From assembly GCA_021234155.1 (NCBI GenBank), contig JAJEKV010000189.1:1-64000 (forward strand): a stretch of 64,000 nt of DNA, read 5' to 3'. The stretch comes from Isoetes taiwanensis. Lineage: Eukaryota > Streptophyta > Lycopodiopsida > Isoetales > Isoetaceae. Positions within the stretch are counted from its first letter, which is position 1; every line of letters starts with the position of its first letter. This document shows positions 46,692 through 57,023 of this stretch, piece by piece. The position numbers were made by a program, and so were the translations under genes. The notes beneath the pieces are model-generated. The model did no database searches. It was not told the origin of the DNA and saw nothing but the letters and a program-made list of their open reading frames with translations.

Positions 46692-47570
46692 TCTCCACAT
46701 GGATGATGTTAGGTATCCTGTTCTTGCACTTGCCATGGCTGAATCTCCTCAGCGTTTGAAACGATGTTGGAAAGAGCATTGCACTACATGGTTTGCCCGT
46801 TGGTCGGCAAACGTGCAACCGAACCTTTCACGATGCTTGCCGATTCGATCACGACTTTTGCAACAATATCTCAATGGTCGTTTTCTCAAAAGATATGGGA
46901 CTTGATTACTTTGGCCCAAGTGAAACCGGTCATTATCATGCACACATAAATCCCACCTTGGCACCGGGGCCCCAAGCTTATTTGCTTGCTTCATTGTCTA
47001 GGAACAAGCTTGTAGCTATTGCATCAATTCGCACGGGTCCCAATGTGCTACGGATTGAGACGGGTAGATGGAGCGGCCGAATTGCCGCCGTAGAAGCGAG
47101 ACTATGTGCCTGTTGCCGCCGGGTTATTGAAGATGAAAGCCATACTCTTCCGAAGTTGCCCCCGCTTTTGAGATAGTCCGAATCATTTTTTGACCTTAGC
47201 ATTCCATTCCACGCTTCGGAACTTTTCAGAGCACCATCGTGCATGACTTGGCATTATACATACTTGAGGTTCTAGATAAACGTTTGCAATTACTGAGCCC
47301 TCAGTAGTCATTATCTTCGCTTGTCTAGTATCATCATTACTGCAAAGGTTTTTCCCTTGAAAACCTTTCGAGGCAGGGGTTTTTTAATCCTAGTAGTAAT
47401 GATTGTACTAGACCATTGTATGGGTCCCATGACCTATTGGTCTCCGTGGACGTTAAAAAACTATTCTATTCTATTCTATTCTATTCTATTCTATTCTATT
47501 CTATTCTATTCTATTCTATTCTATTCTATTCTATTCTATTCTATTCTATTCTATTCTATTCTATTCTCCA
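46692..47570 (+). mobile_element. 5'-truncated LINE with (CTATT)21 tail
   Basis: TCTCCA at 46692-46697 and 47565-47570 bracket the 867-bp insert; segmental copy 2 shows the empty site. Its frames encode the end of ORF2: IRTGPNVLRIETGRWSGR, then CACCRRVIEDESHT, a LINE-type C-terminal Cys/His cluster with H and C partly eroded. The 3' UTR (CCCTTGAAAACCTTTCGAGG...GGGTCCCATGACCTATTGGTCTCCGTGGACGTT, in pieces) is homologous to the LINEs ending at 20565 and 23614, but the tail pentamer differs. Confidence 0.88.
47461..47565 (+). repeat. (CTATT)21 microsatellite, LINE tail
   Basis: Twenty-one uninterrupted CTATT units immediately follow GGACGTTAAAAAA, the conserved LINE 3' end. Confidence 0.97.
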
Positions 47571-47710
47571 TAGTGTTTTCTTCTTCAGATCATCTTCTCC
47601 ATTCAACATTTGCTAAAGACATAGTGATGCAACATGGATTTTATTAGTCATTGCAATTTCACATAAACAATCGAATGCCTAACTCAATACATTGTTTCTT
47701 AACTCAATAC

Positions 47711-47870
47711 ATTGTTAGATGTTATGTTAATGCCCCCTTGCTCTGTGGCATGCAAACATTGTTAGATGTTACGTTAATGCCCCCTTGCTCTGTAGCATCA
47801 TGCCGTGGAGGCATGCAAACATTGTTAGATGTTATGTTAATGCCCCCTTGCTTTGTAGCATTTGCATGCC
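47711..47870 (+). repeat. Triplicated 47-62 bp repeat at the end of block C
   Basis: ATTGTTAGATGTTATGTTAA followed by TGCCCCCTTGCTCTGT recurs from 47711, 47758 and 47820, with variable GCATGCC-containing spacers. Copy 2 has a single unit at about 36770. Confidence 0.85.
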
Positions 47871-48180
47871 GTGGATTCTATTCACTTGGAGAGTGATCCA
47901 TAGAAACGTCAACTTGAGTGCTTTGGACATTACCTCCATGAATGGCTTCATTTCTAGATATATCAATGATTGGGTTATCATTCATGAAGTTGATTACCTC
48001 TTTATTGAATGAGTAGCAGCTTTGATAACTTCAATCTAGGACCAAGCCACTCTGGGAAGTTTTAAGAGCATATGAGGTGCTAATAAAAAGAACCTATAAA
48101 TTTGAGATATAACTTTTTGATGGCATATTACATTTTGACCTATGTATGGATGAGGCAAACTATGGTCTTGCACGATATCT

Positions 48181-48343
48181 CGTGCCCCCAACAATTAGCA
48201 TATAAAACATTAGCTAAAATAAGGAACGATTAATTCAAAAGTATCTAATCAATGATATACTCCCAAACTCGTGCCCCCAACAATTAGCATATACAACATT
48301 AGCTAACATAAGGAACGATTAATTTGAAAGTATCTAATTAATG
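48181..48343 (+). repeat. 75-bp direct repeat pair
   Basis: CGTGCCCCCAACAATTAGCA occurs at 48181 and 48270, each followed by TATA(A/C)AACATTAGCTAA and AAGGAACGATTAATT. It is a tandem duplication with a short spacer. Confidence 0.85.
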
Positions 48344-48412
48344 TCAATGGCTTCTTTTGCAATTGCTCAAACTAAAACGGATTTCGAACATCCATATTTA
48401 TATTAGGCCGAA

Positions 48413-48703
48413 CTACCACAATTCAAACAATAGTAAGTCAGTTGGAAAGAGAAATGTTCGCGGCGGCCTTGGCCGCCGCGATAAATTTCTTGTACCTTTA
48501 AAGCTACAAAAATGCATTAGATGCGCAAATCGTGCGAACTTTTCTTTTGCTCGTTCATATGGACTCATGGTTGCATTCTGTAAGTATACAGGAACAATCG
48601 CATCTTTCAATTCCTCACAATTTAGGCACATCCAGTTATTTGGGTCACCATCTTCTCCGATTTTTTTCTCCTCATGGATGTCCAGTTGGTGCAAGTAAAG
48701 CAT
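48413..48703 (-). CDS. Longest open version of the dispersed module, 96 codons
   Basis: The minus frame reads DGDPNNWMCLNCEELKDAIV, then PVYLQNATMSPYERAKEKFA and RFAHLMHF, and runs on through the GC-rich hairpin into a low-confidence tail. WxCxxC could be part of a small zinc ribbon. This copy is open, whereas the copies at 2281, 9123 and 26313 are broken or diverted. It overlaps the antisense exon-like frame of arm B, and I cannot tell which strand was originally coding. Confidence 0.35.
   Translation of the reverse strand: MLYLHQLDIHEEKKIGEDGDPNNWMCLNCEELKDAIVPVYLQNATMSPYERAKEKFARFAHLMHFCSFKGTRNLSRRPRPPRTFLFPTDLLLFELW
48460..48479. repeat. GC-rich hairpin motif, inverted copy
   Basis: GCGGCGGCCTTGGCCGCCGC, the reverse complement of 3040-3059, inside the reverse-complemented flank (GAGAAATGTTC ... 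CGATAAATTTCTTGTA). It adjoins the module at 48505. Confidence 0.8.
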
Positions 48704-48944
48704 TTGAAAAAGTCACAGGTAGGCTATCTAGTAAGTCCATGACAATCCTTTGTTCCCTTGTTGCAGAACCCTTAATACTTCTATTATTTACATGAGATCA
48801 TATGGAAGTTGTATTTCCTCTCTACAAGTAAAAGCCCTGCTTTTTATGATTTTATGTTGGCTTCTGTTTGGAGCTTTTAAGAGTTGTTGTTGTTGGTTCA
48901 ATTGCATCAGACATGTCATGTCAAAAACTTTCTTCACCTTCCAG

Positions 48945-49136
48945 GTGGATGCCGTAACTATATCTTCCATTGTGGCAGCTTATGGACAGGTGGTTCCATT
49001 CTGGATATTATCATTTGCTGGAGCTGGCAACAATGCACAAAAGAACCGTATTTACAAGACATGTATTATCTGTCTTCCAATTTGTTCCTATGCTACTATT
49101 GCTGTTGGATACTTTTATCTTTCCTCTCTTGGATGA
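48945..49136 (+). CDS. Last exon of an unrecognised multi-pass membrane protein
   Basis: After the acceptor CTTCACCTTCCAG the exon gives 63 codons, starting VDAVTISSIVAAYGQVVPFW and ending in a TGA at 49134-49136. Two hydrophobic segments, TISSIVAAYGQVVPFWILSF and IICLPICSYATIAVGYFYL, are separated by a short polar, basic loop (NNAQKNRIYK). That suggests the last two helices of a transporter-like protein. The arm-A copy is frameshifted, so this is the better copy. A preceding hydrophobic frame (about 48835-48900, ALLFMILCWLLFGAF) may be intronic or an earlier exon. I cannot name the family. Confidence 0.45.
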   Translation: MDAVTISSIVAAYGQVVPFWILSFAGAGNNAQKNRIYKTCIICLPICSYATIAVGYFYLSSLG

Positions 49137-49645
49137 ATGTTTAATGCATTTGCAAACAAAGTCCCAATCTTATGCCCTTACTGTAATTGTTAGGTGAATA
49201 TTGATGCATGAATGCTTGGGGGCGATTTGGTACTTAACTTTTGGTGCACTACAGGAAATCAATAAAGCTTCTATTATTATGTTAGTGTCTGTAGTTTCTA
49301 GTGTTTCAAGAGATTAGCTTGCCTCTTGTTCCAGGTCGGGTATATGTTCTTTTGGCTGTAAAAACATAATCTGATTGTAAGTCGGGAAAACTAAAATCAC
49401 TGTGGTCCTTCTAGGAGGTAGGTTCATGGAGGATCCACATATTTTTTGAATGCTAAAAATCTTGCGTGATGCTTACACTAAATTACTCAAGGTTAACATG
49501 AACATTTGCATGATGGATATTCCTAGCAGCTGCGATCTACTTTGTGGCTGTGTGTTAGAATGGTTAAAAAGGTAAAATTGGTTGCGTTTGGTGCCGGTGT
49601 GCATGTGCATCTGGTGTTACTTTCCTGTACATCAACAGTAAACAC

Positions 49646-50662
49646 ATTACTGAATGGGACTCGCATGAAACCAACAAACCGCCCACTTAGACTTGCTTCT
49701 CATTCATCTCAAAGAGATTTTCTACAATGGTGGATAGTGGGTAGCCACACACATGCGGACTACCCATAAAAAATAAAGGGAAAATCCAATTATATCATTT
49801 GGACCCCAACAAAATACAATGCTAATAGAGGCGGGCTAGTGTACTGCAGAAAGCTTATCACCGGGATTAAAAACCAGCCCTTTGGTTTTCGAGGAAAAAC
49901 CCTAGTGATAAGCCTTGAAGGGGCTTGGACAAGCGTAAAGGCATAAAAATCGCTCCCAAAACCCACGAATGGAAAAAGTCGAAGCGGATGCCGCCGCTAA
50001 CCCGTGCACGCACATCACCAACAAAACAACAAGACAAAACAAACCTCCCGAGTGGAGGGCTGATTACGTAGTACACGCGATAAAAATACAATAACAAAGA
50101 GGGGGGAGGGTGGGTTCAAAGAGAATAAAGGTACTGGCGAGAGAGAAGAGGAAGCGCCGATGAGAAGTCGGGCGGAAACGCGCCTAAAATAGCGAACTCC
50201 CAACTGCGAGCGAGCATGCGCCCGCATGCATGCAAAACATGCATGCTCGTCCCATTCTAGAATGGCGATCCGATGTCTCGGATCGATGGGATTCTAGAAT
50301 GGGACTCCGCGATGAAACCAACAAACCGCCCGAATACCAAAGGACTTCCTTAACAACTAGGATCGAGGGACTAAGGTCACGGGATGAAGGCTAAAAGGCG
50401 AGAAAGGACAAGATGAAAAAAACGCCAAATTGGCCAAACCAGGCAGGAAGAAGCCCCTCCCCTGCCTGGAAACAATTCAAAGAGAATAAGGTACTGCTGA
50501 GAGAGAAGAGGAAGCGCCGATGAGAAGTCGAAGCAGAAACGCGCCTAAAATAGCGAACTCCCAACCAGAACGAGCATGCGCCGCCCGCATGCATGCAAAA
50601 CATGCATGCTCGTCCCATTCTAGAATGGCGATCCGATGTCTCGGATCGATGGGATTACTGAA
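49646..50662. mobile_element. MULE-like 999-bp element with 9-bp target duplication
   Basis: ATTACTGAA at 49646-49654 and 50654-50662 brackets 49655-50653. Arm A (about 1228-1245) has a single ATTACTGAA-like site, which confirms insertion. A perfect 9-bp duplication is the Mutator/MULE hallmark. The interior is two head-to-tail units (from 49655 and from 50300), each starting TGGGACTC and ending with a GCTCGTCCC ... GATCGATGGG block. Each unit contains AGCGCCGATGAGAAGTCG. It encodes no transposase. Confidence 0.85.
50254..50299. repeat. 28-bp block framed by a second 9-bp repeat
   Basis: ATTCTAGAA at 50254-50262 and 50291-50299 frames the 28-bp TGGCGATCC...GATGGG. The same block follows ATTCTAGAA at 50617-50625 and ends at the outer target duplication. 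Confidence 0.8.
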
Positions 50663-51370
50663 CTTCAAAATTTTGTCCACCTCCTCAATATTGGTTGCAT
50701 TTAAGGCATTAAATATCCTTCGAAGATTTGTTTTAATATGGAGATAAATGCAGCAATTTGATGCGGCAGGGAACATGTTCACTTCCTTATACCAAACGTA
50801 AGAATTTTCTCGTTATTGTGTAAGTCTTTCATTGAGCAGTTCCTTAGTATTTTCTTTCGTTGAACTTAACAATCTACATTTAGTAATACAATAATTTGAG
50901 TCATTGCATGGCCTTCCTTCCAGTGATGTTAGTTTACAGGTGATTTACAAAGATAACTCTTATTTTATTTATAGAGTGTTACATCCTAAGTTCAATCTTA
51001 ACTAAAATAGTTTGTGCCAAAATTTACATCTTGGGGAGAAGCATAATAACAGCCTCAAGAACAGCATGCTCCGCCTTAGCAACTTAGAAAGGAAAAGAGG
51101 TCCATTGTTGCAATATTGACATCAGGGCATTATATATCCACTAGACATGCAGCTTCTCATTTGAAACTTTCCCATTTAAAGATGGGTGTATTATATTCAA
51201 TTAACAAACTTTCTGTATTATGGAGAATGTAGAAAACTAGGTTTGTGTCATATAACTTACCTTAGCCCATCTAGGTACAGTGGAAGAATGCAAGTAACTA
51301 TGTAAAGCATACCAGACTGTAGTGACAACTAAATACATTCCTAAACGCAATTATAAACATTATTATAAAG

Positions 51371-51669
51371 GCTTGTACTGTTTGCTATCAAGTTTCAGTC
51401 TGGTAATTGGATCTCATGGAATTTTTCTATTGCACCTCTCTTCTTCAATCTAAGGTCAGGGACAGTAATTGTAAAAAGCGACAATGAGCTAATACCAAGT
51501 CATTGAGAGAGACATTTTTGCTATTGTTAAAAAGCGCAGGATGAGGATAGAAGAATGATGCGTATAGTTTGACGTCTCATTCAGTTTTAGCTCATGCAAG
51601 TTGTTTACATTTTGCAGCTTGAATATTCTCATCATGAAAAGACATATTGCTTATCACACCCCCTTGCCT
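51371..51669. other. Gap between arm B and block D copy
   Basis: About 300 bp without a counterpart in the two inverted partner regions and without a gene. Confidence 0.4.
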
Positions 51670-52630
51670 AGGTGTTATAGTTCGTTGTTTCGTCTCCCTG
51701 TTTGATAAGAATGTATTTATATCTTTTTATAACCTGCATCAAGAGACTAATAATTCCCTTTCAAACAGCGCCTTCTAAGATCAATATAGATATAAAAATC
51801 CATATAGTTTATGCAGCAGCATTTGCAGCTACATTTTGAGTCGCTGATAAGTAAGGGATTCCAGCTGCATATGATTCTTTTTGTTTTACAATGTTTCAAA
51901 CTGTTGTATTTCATGAGGGAATGTTGTGCACGACTTTGCTAATAAGAAAAGGGCGATAATACTGTTCTTCTTGTAGGGCCATAGCAAAACCAAATATCTC
52001 CCAAGCTAAATGCCCAGCTGGCCAGTCAGTGTTAACTGAAAGTTCTATGTTTATCCACTTGCATTGGAAATTTGAATGGGTGCTTATACATGTGGTAAAG
52101 CAGGGAAGATGGAGCCAGCACTATGATTCTATGGGTTTTTGGATTTGTTCAGTCAAGCCTACTAATTGCTTTAGTACATCCATGAAATGAGATTGAATGC
52201 TGCTTGATACACTAAATTTCTTGCTAAGGACTTTTGAATGATTAATGTTTTCATTTACAAAATGATCATTCATTCATCCAAGAAATGACATATGAACCAT
52301 TTGACAGCTTTGTTTATGCAGATGGATGCAGGTTAAAACTAACATGGAACAACCAGGGTAAATGAGAAGAAATTGATTTGTGATACAACTTCACATATCT
52401 CAAGTACACCATCGAAATCCTAAAGTAGCTATCCGCCGATTTCTTATTTGTATCGAATGACATGGCAGCTATAGCATCAAGTAGCTAGGATTGTTCTGAC
52501 ACAACACACCTCCTTTGCTTTTTGCATGCATACAAAAAGCACTTACGGTCTATAATGGTTACAATGATAATTTCATCAAGAGAAGACTGATAAAGGTTTG
52601 GAAAGAATTGGCAATTCTAGTACACACTGT
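51670..52630. repeat. Block D, inverted copy of 40281-41225
   Basis: The mirror match runs from GTTATAGTTCGTTGTTTCGT near 51677 to CAATTCTAGTACACACTGTG near 52630. At its right end this copy continues with GTAGTAATAAATGC, which shows what lay beyond the LTR insertion point at 40280. Confidence 0.85.
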
Positions 52631-54680
52631 GGTAGTAATAAATGCTTCATCAGAACTGGTGTGCTAGAATTGGTGTGCTGGTGGAGAAAATTTTGCGAGG
52701 TTGTAATGCCTATCACCTGAAGCATTGGTGAAGCATCTTTTCCAGTATATGATATACACAATCCCAACATCAGAATATCCTGACATTTGTGGGAGGCTAC
52801 CTTAAATAGGTCACAATTCTAAATTAGCATCCACATCAGTTTTTGAATTAATGAAATAACAAGCATTAAGCATCTTTCTAATTGGATGTTTTGGAGAACA
52901 GGTAATAGTGGTTTATATTGATTTATTGATGACTTATTGTTCGCATGCAACTGCCTCAATAAAGAAATGAACTTACTGTGTTTTAAAATGCTACACAAGC
53001 AAATGAAGGCAAAAATTATGACAATGTGGTCTCAGTTATTTCCTTATTTGATTTTGTGTTGTGCATTAACAGGGATTGTGCATTAATAGGGGTTTGCTGC
53101 AACCAAAGGGCAAATGTTTAAGTTAATGCAAGAATAATTATGGGCCAACATAAACTCAACCCTCATGATGAAGTTACACTAGCGAACATCTACCTTCACG
53201 AGTTTGGAAGCTATAATTCCACGAGAGTACCATGAAGGCACCTTTCATGTAGAGTTGTTTAGTAGTTTTAATATGATGGCACCATATTCTGTATCTCAAG
53301 TCCACCATTATGTTGAGCACATAGAGAAAATATATTGAACCTCTTAGCAGGTATTGAGAATATGACCCTTTTAGCGAGTATTTGCACTTGAAATATGAAA
53401 CGCCTACAAAAGTTCATACTACGATAGATCACACACATTATCCAACAACTTAGTGCTCAGGTTCATCATCTTGTTACTCGAGTAGGAACAATATTGGACA
53501 TTAAATGCATGTCAAATAATTTAGTTCTCATGTTCATACTGCTACTACTAGGGTATCGACAATGTTAGGCATTAAATGCATGCACAATTTGTTAATTGAA
53601 AATGCATTAGACATCAGTTACACATGCAATTATTGGAACATGCACGAAAAATAAAATAGCCTTCATAACATGCCCTCACAGCCCGGCAATGCAGGATTTG
53701 TGTATCTACCTCAAAGGGTGCCTTGACCCTCCAGTCCAAAAAGTAAATAATGTGCTAACGCACTATGGGTTGCTCGTATAGAATAAACAGTGTGAAAGAA
53801 ATGGGTTTATCCGCCAAACAAATTTAATTTGTGAACGATGACAAGCTGAAGACCAAAGCAGTAAGGGTTTTGGATCCCAGAAATTTAAGAAAACTCAAAT
53901 CCTTAAATCCTTAAGATAAACCCACTTCAAATCCTCGTATCCCCTGCATTCGGCCACAATCCAAAGAGGAGATTGCTTCAGATCTAAGTGTACAATAGCA
54001 CATACTTAGTACGAAACTCTACGCAAAAGGCAACAGCAAGAGAATGAAACATTTATCCAACAAACAGGCCCAACACAACGAGCACCTAGCCTAGATTACC
54101 AAGATCATATGATTATGAACATCCAAACATACTTGGTTATAAGTAAAAAGCAAGTTCATAGCTTGTACAATCATCATAGGATAATACCAACAGTTCTATT
54201 CCAATGCCCAACCAAATTCGGTCATAAGCACAACATAATTAAGCAAATAATCCAATAATCTTAAAACAATCATTCTTGTTCAAAATAGCAACAAAGTTTC
54301 TAAAACTTGAGTATTTTGAACTCCTACTACTCATGAGCAGCTACTACTCCTTTGTACCCTTTCTAGGCAGTCGGTTGGAACACATAAGCACACAGATGTA
54401 CACAATGCACCAACAGGGCACCAACCCTAGTATGCATCATGATCTTTGCCAAAATCTATCCATAGCTTGTCTATCACATAACATGCTAACAAAATGAACC
54501 TAAAGAACCATAGAAACCATTAGCAAATTTTGAAAACATTTAGGCAACAAGGCCAAATGAAATGTGACTCATAAACAAAGCTCCAAATTTATATAAACTA
54601 TAAATAATTAGAGAGAAGCAAAATCTCAACTCTGAAGCAGGAAACAAAGTAAGGGAAACGACAAGCCATGAAATTAAATG
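52631..54680. other. 2-kb AT-rich spacer, no recognisable gene
   Basis: The frames at 52576-52770 and 54276-54497 have no motif. A short doublet GGGATTGTGCATTAA / GGGTTTGC occurs near 53070, and a doublet TTAAATGCATG / TTAGTTCTCATGTTCAT near 53455-53590. I see nothing else. Confidence 0.4.
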
Positions 54681-56354
54681 TAGCCACCTTGGCATGCCAC
54701 CTTGGCATGTTTGAGCCACCTTGGCATGTCTAAGCCACCTTGGCATGTTGGAGCCTGCGTGGCATGTAGGAGCCCGCGTGGCATGTTGGAGTCTAGGTGG
54801 TATGTTTTAGACACCTTGGCATGTTGGAGCCTAGGTGGCATGTTGGAGCCAGCGTGTTTGAGCCACCTTGGCATGTTAGGGCCTAGGTGGTATGTTTGAG
54901 CCACCTTGGCATGTTGGAGCCTAGGTAGCATATTGGAACCCGCGTGGCATGTTTGAGCCACCTTGGCATGTTTGAGCCTAGTGGCATGTTTGACCCACCT
55001 TGGCATGTTGGAGCCTAGGTGGTATCTTGGGAGCCCACATGGCAAGTTTGAGCCACCTTGGCATGTTGGGGCCTAGGTAGTATGTTTGAGCCACCTTGGC
55101 ATGTTGGAGCCTAGAGGGCATGTTGGAGCCCACATGGCATGTTTGAGCCACCGTGGCATGTTGGAGCCTAGGTGGCATGTTGGAGACCACGTGGCATGTT
55201 TGAGCCACCTTGGCATGTTTTAGCTACATTGGCATGTTGGCTCCTAGGTGGCATGTTGGAGCCTAGGTGGCATATTTGAGCCATCTTGGCATGTTGGAGC
55301 CACGTTGACATGTTTGAGCCATCTTGGCATGTTTGAGCCTAGGTGGCACGTTGGAACCTAGGTGGCATGTTGGAGCTGCATGGCATGTTTGAGCCACCTT
55401 GACATGTTGGAGATCTCGTGGCATGTTTGAGCCAACTTGGCATGTTTTAGCCTAGGTGGCATGTGGAGCCACCTTGGCATGTTGGAGTCTGCGTGGCATG
55501 TTTGAGCCACATTGGCATGTTGTAGCCTAGGTGGCATGTTTGAGACACCTTGGCATGTTGGAGCCTACATCGCATGTTTGAGCCACATTGGCATGTTGGA
55601 GCCTATGTGGCATGTTGGAGCTCGCGTGGCATGTTTGAGCCATCTTGGCATGTTTGAGCCAAGGTGGCATGTTGGAGCCTAGGTGGCATGTTTGAGCCAC
55701 ATTGGCATGTTGGAGCCTAGGTGGCATGTTGTGAGCCACCTTGACATGTTGGAGCCTAGGTGACATGTTGGAACCTAGGTGGCATGTTGGAGCCAACATG
55801 GCATGTTTGAGCCACCTTGGCATGTTGGAGCCTAGGTGGCATGTTGGAGCCCGTGGCATGTTTGGGACATTTTGGCATGTTTCAGCCACCTTGGCATGTT
55901 GGAGCCTAGTGGCATGTTGGAGCCTAGGTGGCATATTTGAGCCACCTTGGCATCTTGGAGCCTAGTTGGCATGTTGGAGCCACCTTGACATGTTTGAGCC
56001 ATCTTGTCATGTTTGAGCCTAGGTGGCATGTTGGAGCCTAGGTGGCATGTTTGAGCCACCTTAGCATATTGGAGACCTCGTGGCATGTTTGAGCCAACTT
56101 GGCATGTTTTAGCCTAGGTGGCATGTTGGAGCCACCTTGGCATGTTGGAGTCCGCATGGCATGTTTGAGCCACATTGGCATGTTGTAGCCTAGGTGGCAT
56201 GTTTGAGCCACCTTGGCATGTTGGAGCCCACATCGCATGTTTGAGCCACCTTGGCATGTTGGAACCTATGTGGCATGTTGGAGCTCTCATGGCATGTGGC
56301 ATGTTTGAGCCAAGGTGGCATGTTGGAGCCTAGGTGGCATGTTTGAGCCACATG
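54681..56354. repeat. 19-bp minisatellite, block 1 (about 1.67 kb)
   Basis: The two main monomers are GAGCCACCTTGGCATGTTT and GAGCCTAGGTGGCATGTTG, both 19 bp. They share GAGCC and GGCATGTT and differ in a 5-bp middle (ACCTT or TAGGT). AGGTGGC of one monomer is the inverse of GCCACCT in the next, so neighbouring unlike monomers can pair as hairpins. Further variants (CGCGT, CACAT, CGCAT middles) are mixed in. Long frames exist on both strands because the consensus has no stop in any frame. I do not treat them as genes. Confidence 0.95.
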
Positions 56355-57023
56355 CTCATTAAGTCCTGGATGAACCTGAAACAAAAAAAAAGGGGATTAG
56401 GAAAAACAACTTAAAGATCAAATTTTACAATGATTGAATTTGAATTTGGGTAGTTTTCAAACCTTGAGATAAGTATCAATAGCTCTGTAAAGACCATCAT
56501 GTGATGCACGAGAATGCTCAGGTAGGGTTTCTTATATTGTTTTATACATTAATGCATTGTTCTTGCATCTTTGTATTGTTTGGGGTCTGGGTTCAGGAAC
56601 TCCTGCAAGACAGCCCTCTGTGAGGACCCTTGGATCTAACAGGAGAATCCGGGGACTATGTCACGTGGGATTTGCAAGAGAACAAAGGAAAGGAAAAGAA
56701 AACAAAAGAACAATGAGACAACAATGATAAGCTTCCTTGATATCAATGATGATGATACATGAGCTCTCGCAACCGAGAGAAGACTGAAATGAGACAAGAC
56801 TCAAAACTCATCTAAAAACTCATGTGCTAGCTCTACTCATATATATAGTACAATGGCCTTTGGCCCAATATAGACACTGGACCGATTTCGGTGCCGACTC
56901 ACGGAAGGAGGCCTGATTTTGAGGAATCTTTGGCGGTGCCTCTTGAAAAGCCCGAAATCTGGCGACGCCGACGCGAGGCGGTGAGCGGGCCGATCACTTG
57001 TGCTGGCGCCTCTTGGTAGCAGA
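56355..57023. other. Interruption within the minisatellite, possibly a partial LTR
   Basis: About 670 bp unrelated to the 19-bp unit. TGTCACGTGGGATTTGC at about 56659, an A/G-rich stretch, a short inverted repeat CTCTCGCAACCGAGAG near 56763, and TATATATAG at about 56838 resemble the layout of a plant LTR. No second copy or target duplication is visible, so the identity is open. Confidence 0.4.

Larger units (their letters stand above)
41245..47760. repeat. Segmental copy 3 (blocks A-B-C with private insertions)
   Basis: Block A spans 41245-43065, block B 43066-43670 and block C 43671-47760. It is the most complete copy apart from two retro-insertions (44204-45778 and 46698-47564). Blocks A and B are continuous here, proving that the interruptions in copy 2 are later insertions. 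Confidence 0.85.
48505..51370 (+). repeat. Arm B of the large inverted duplication
   Basis: The reverse complement of arm A (530-2400), plus a 1-kb element inserted at 49655-50653. The pairing of 51330-51370 with about 530-575 marks the far end. Confidence 0.85.

Noticed and set aside
49868-50097. Open frames within the MULE-like element
   Set aside because: They overlap a duplicated non-coding unit and differ between the two units.
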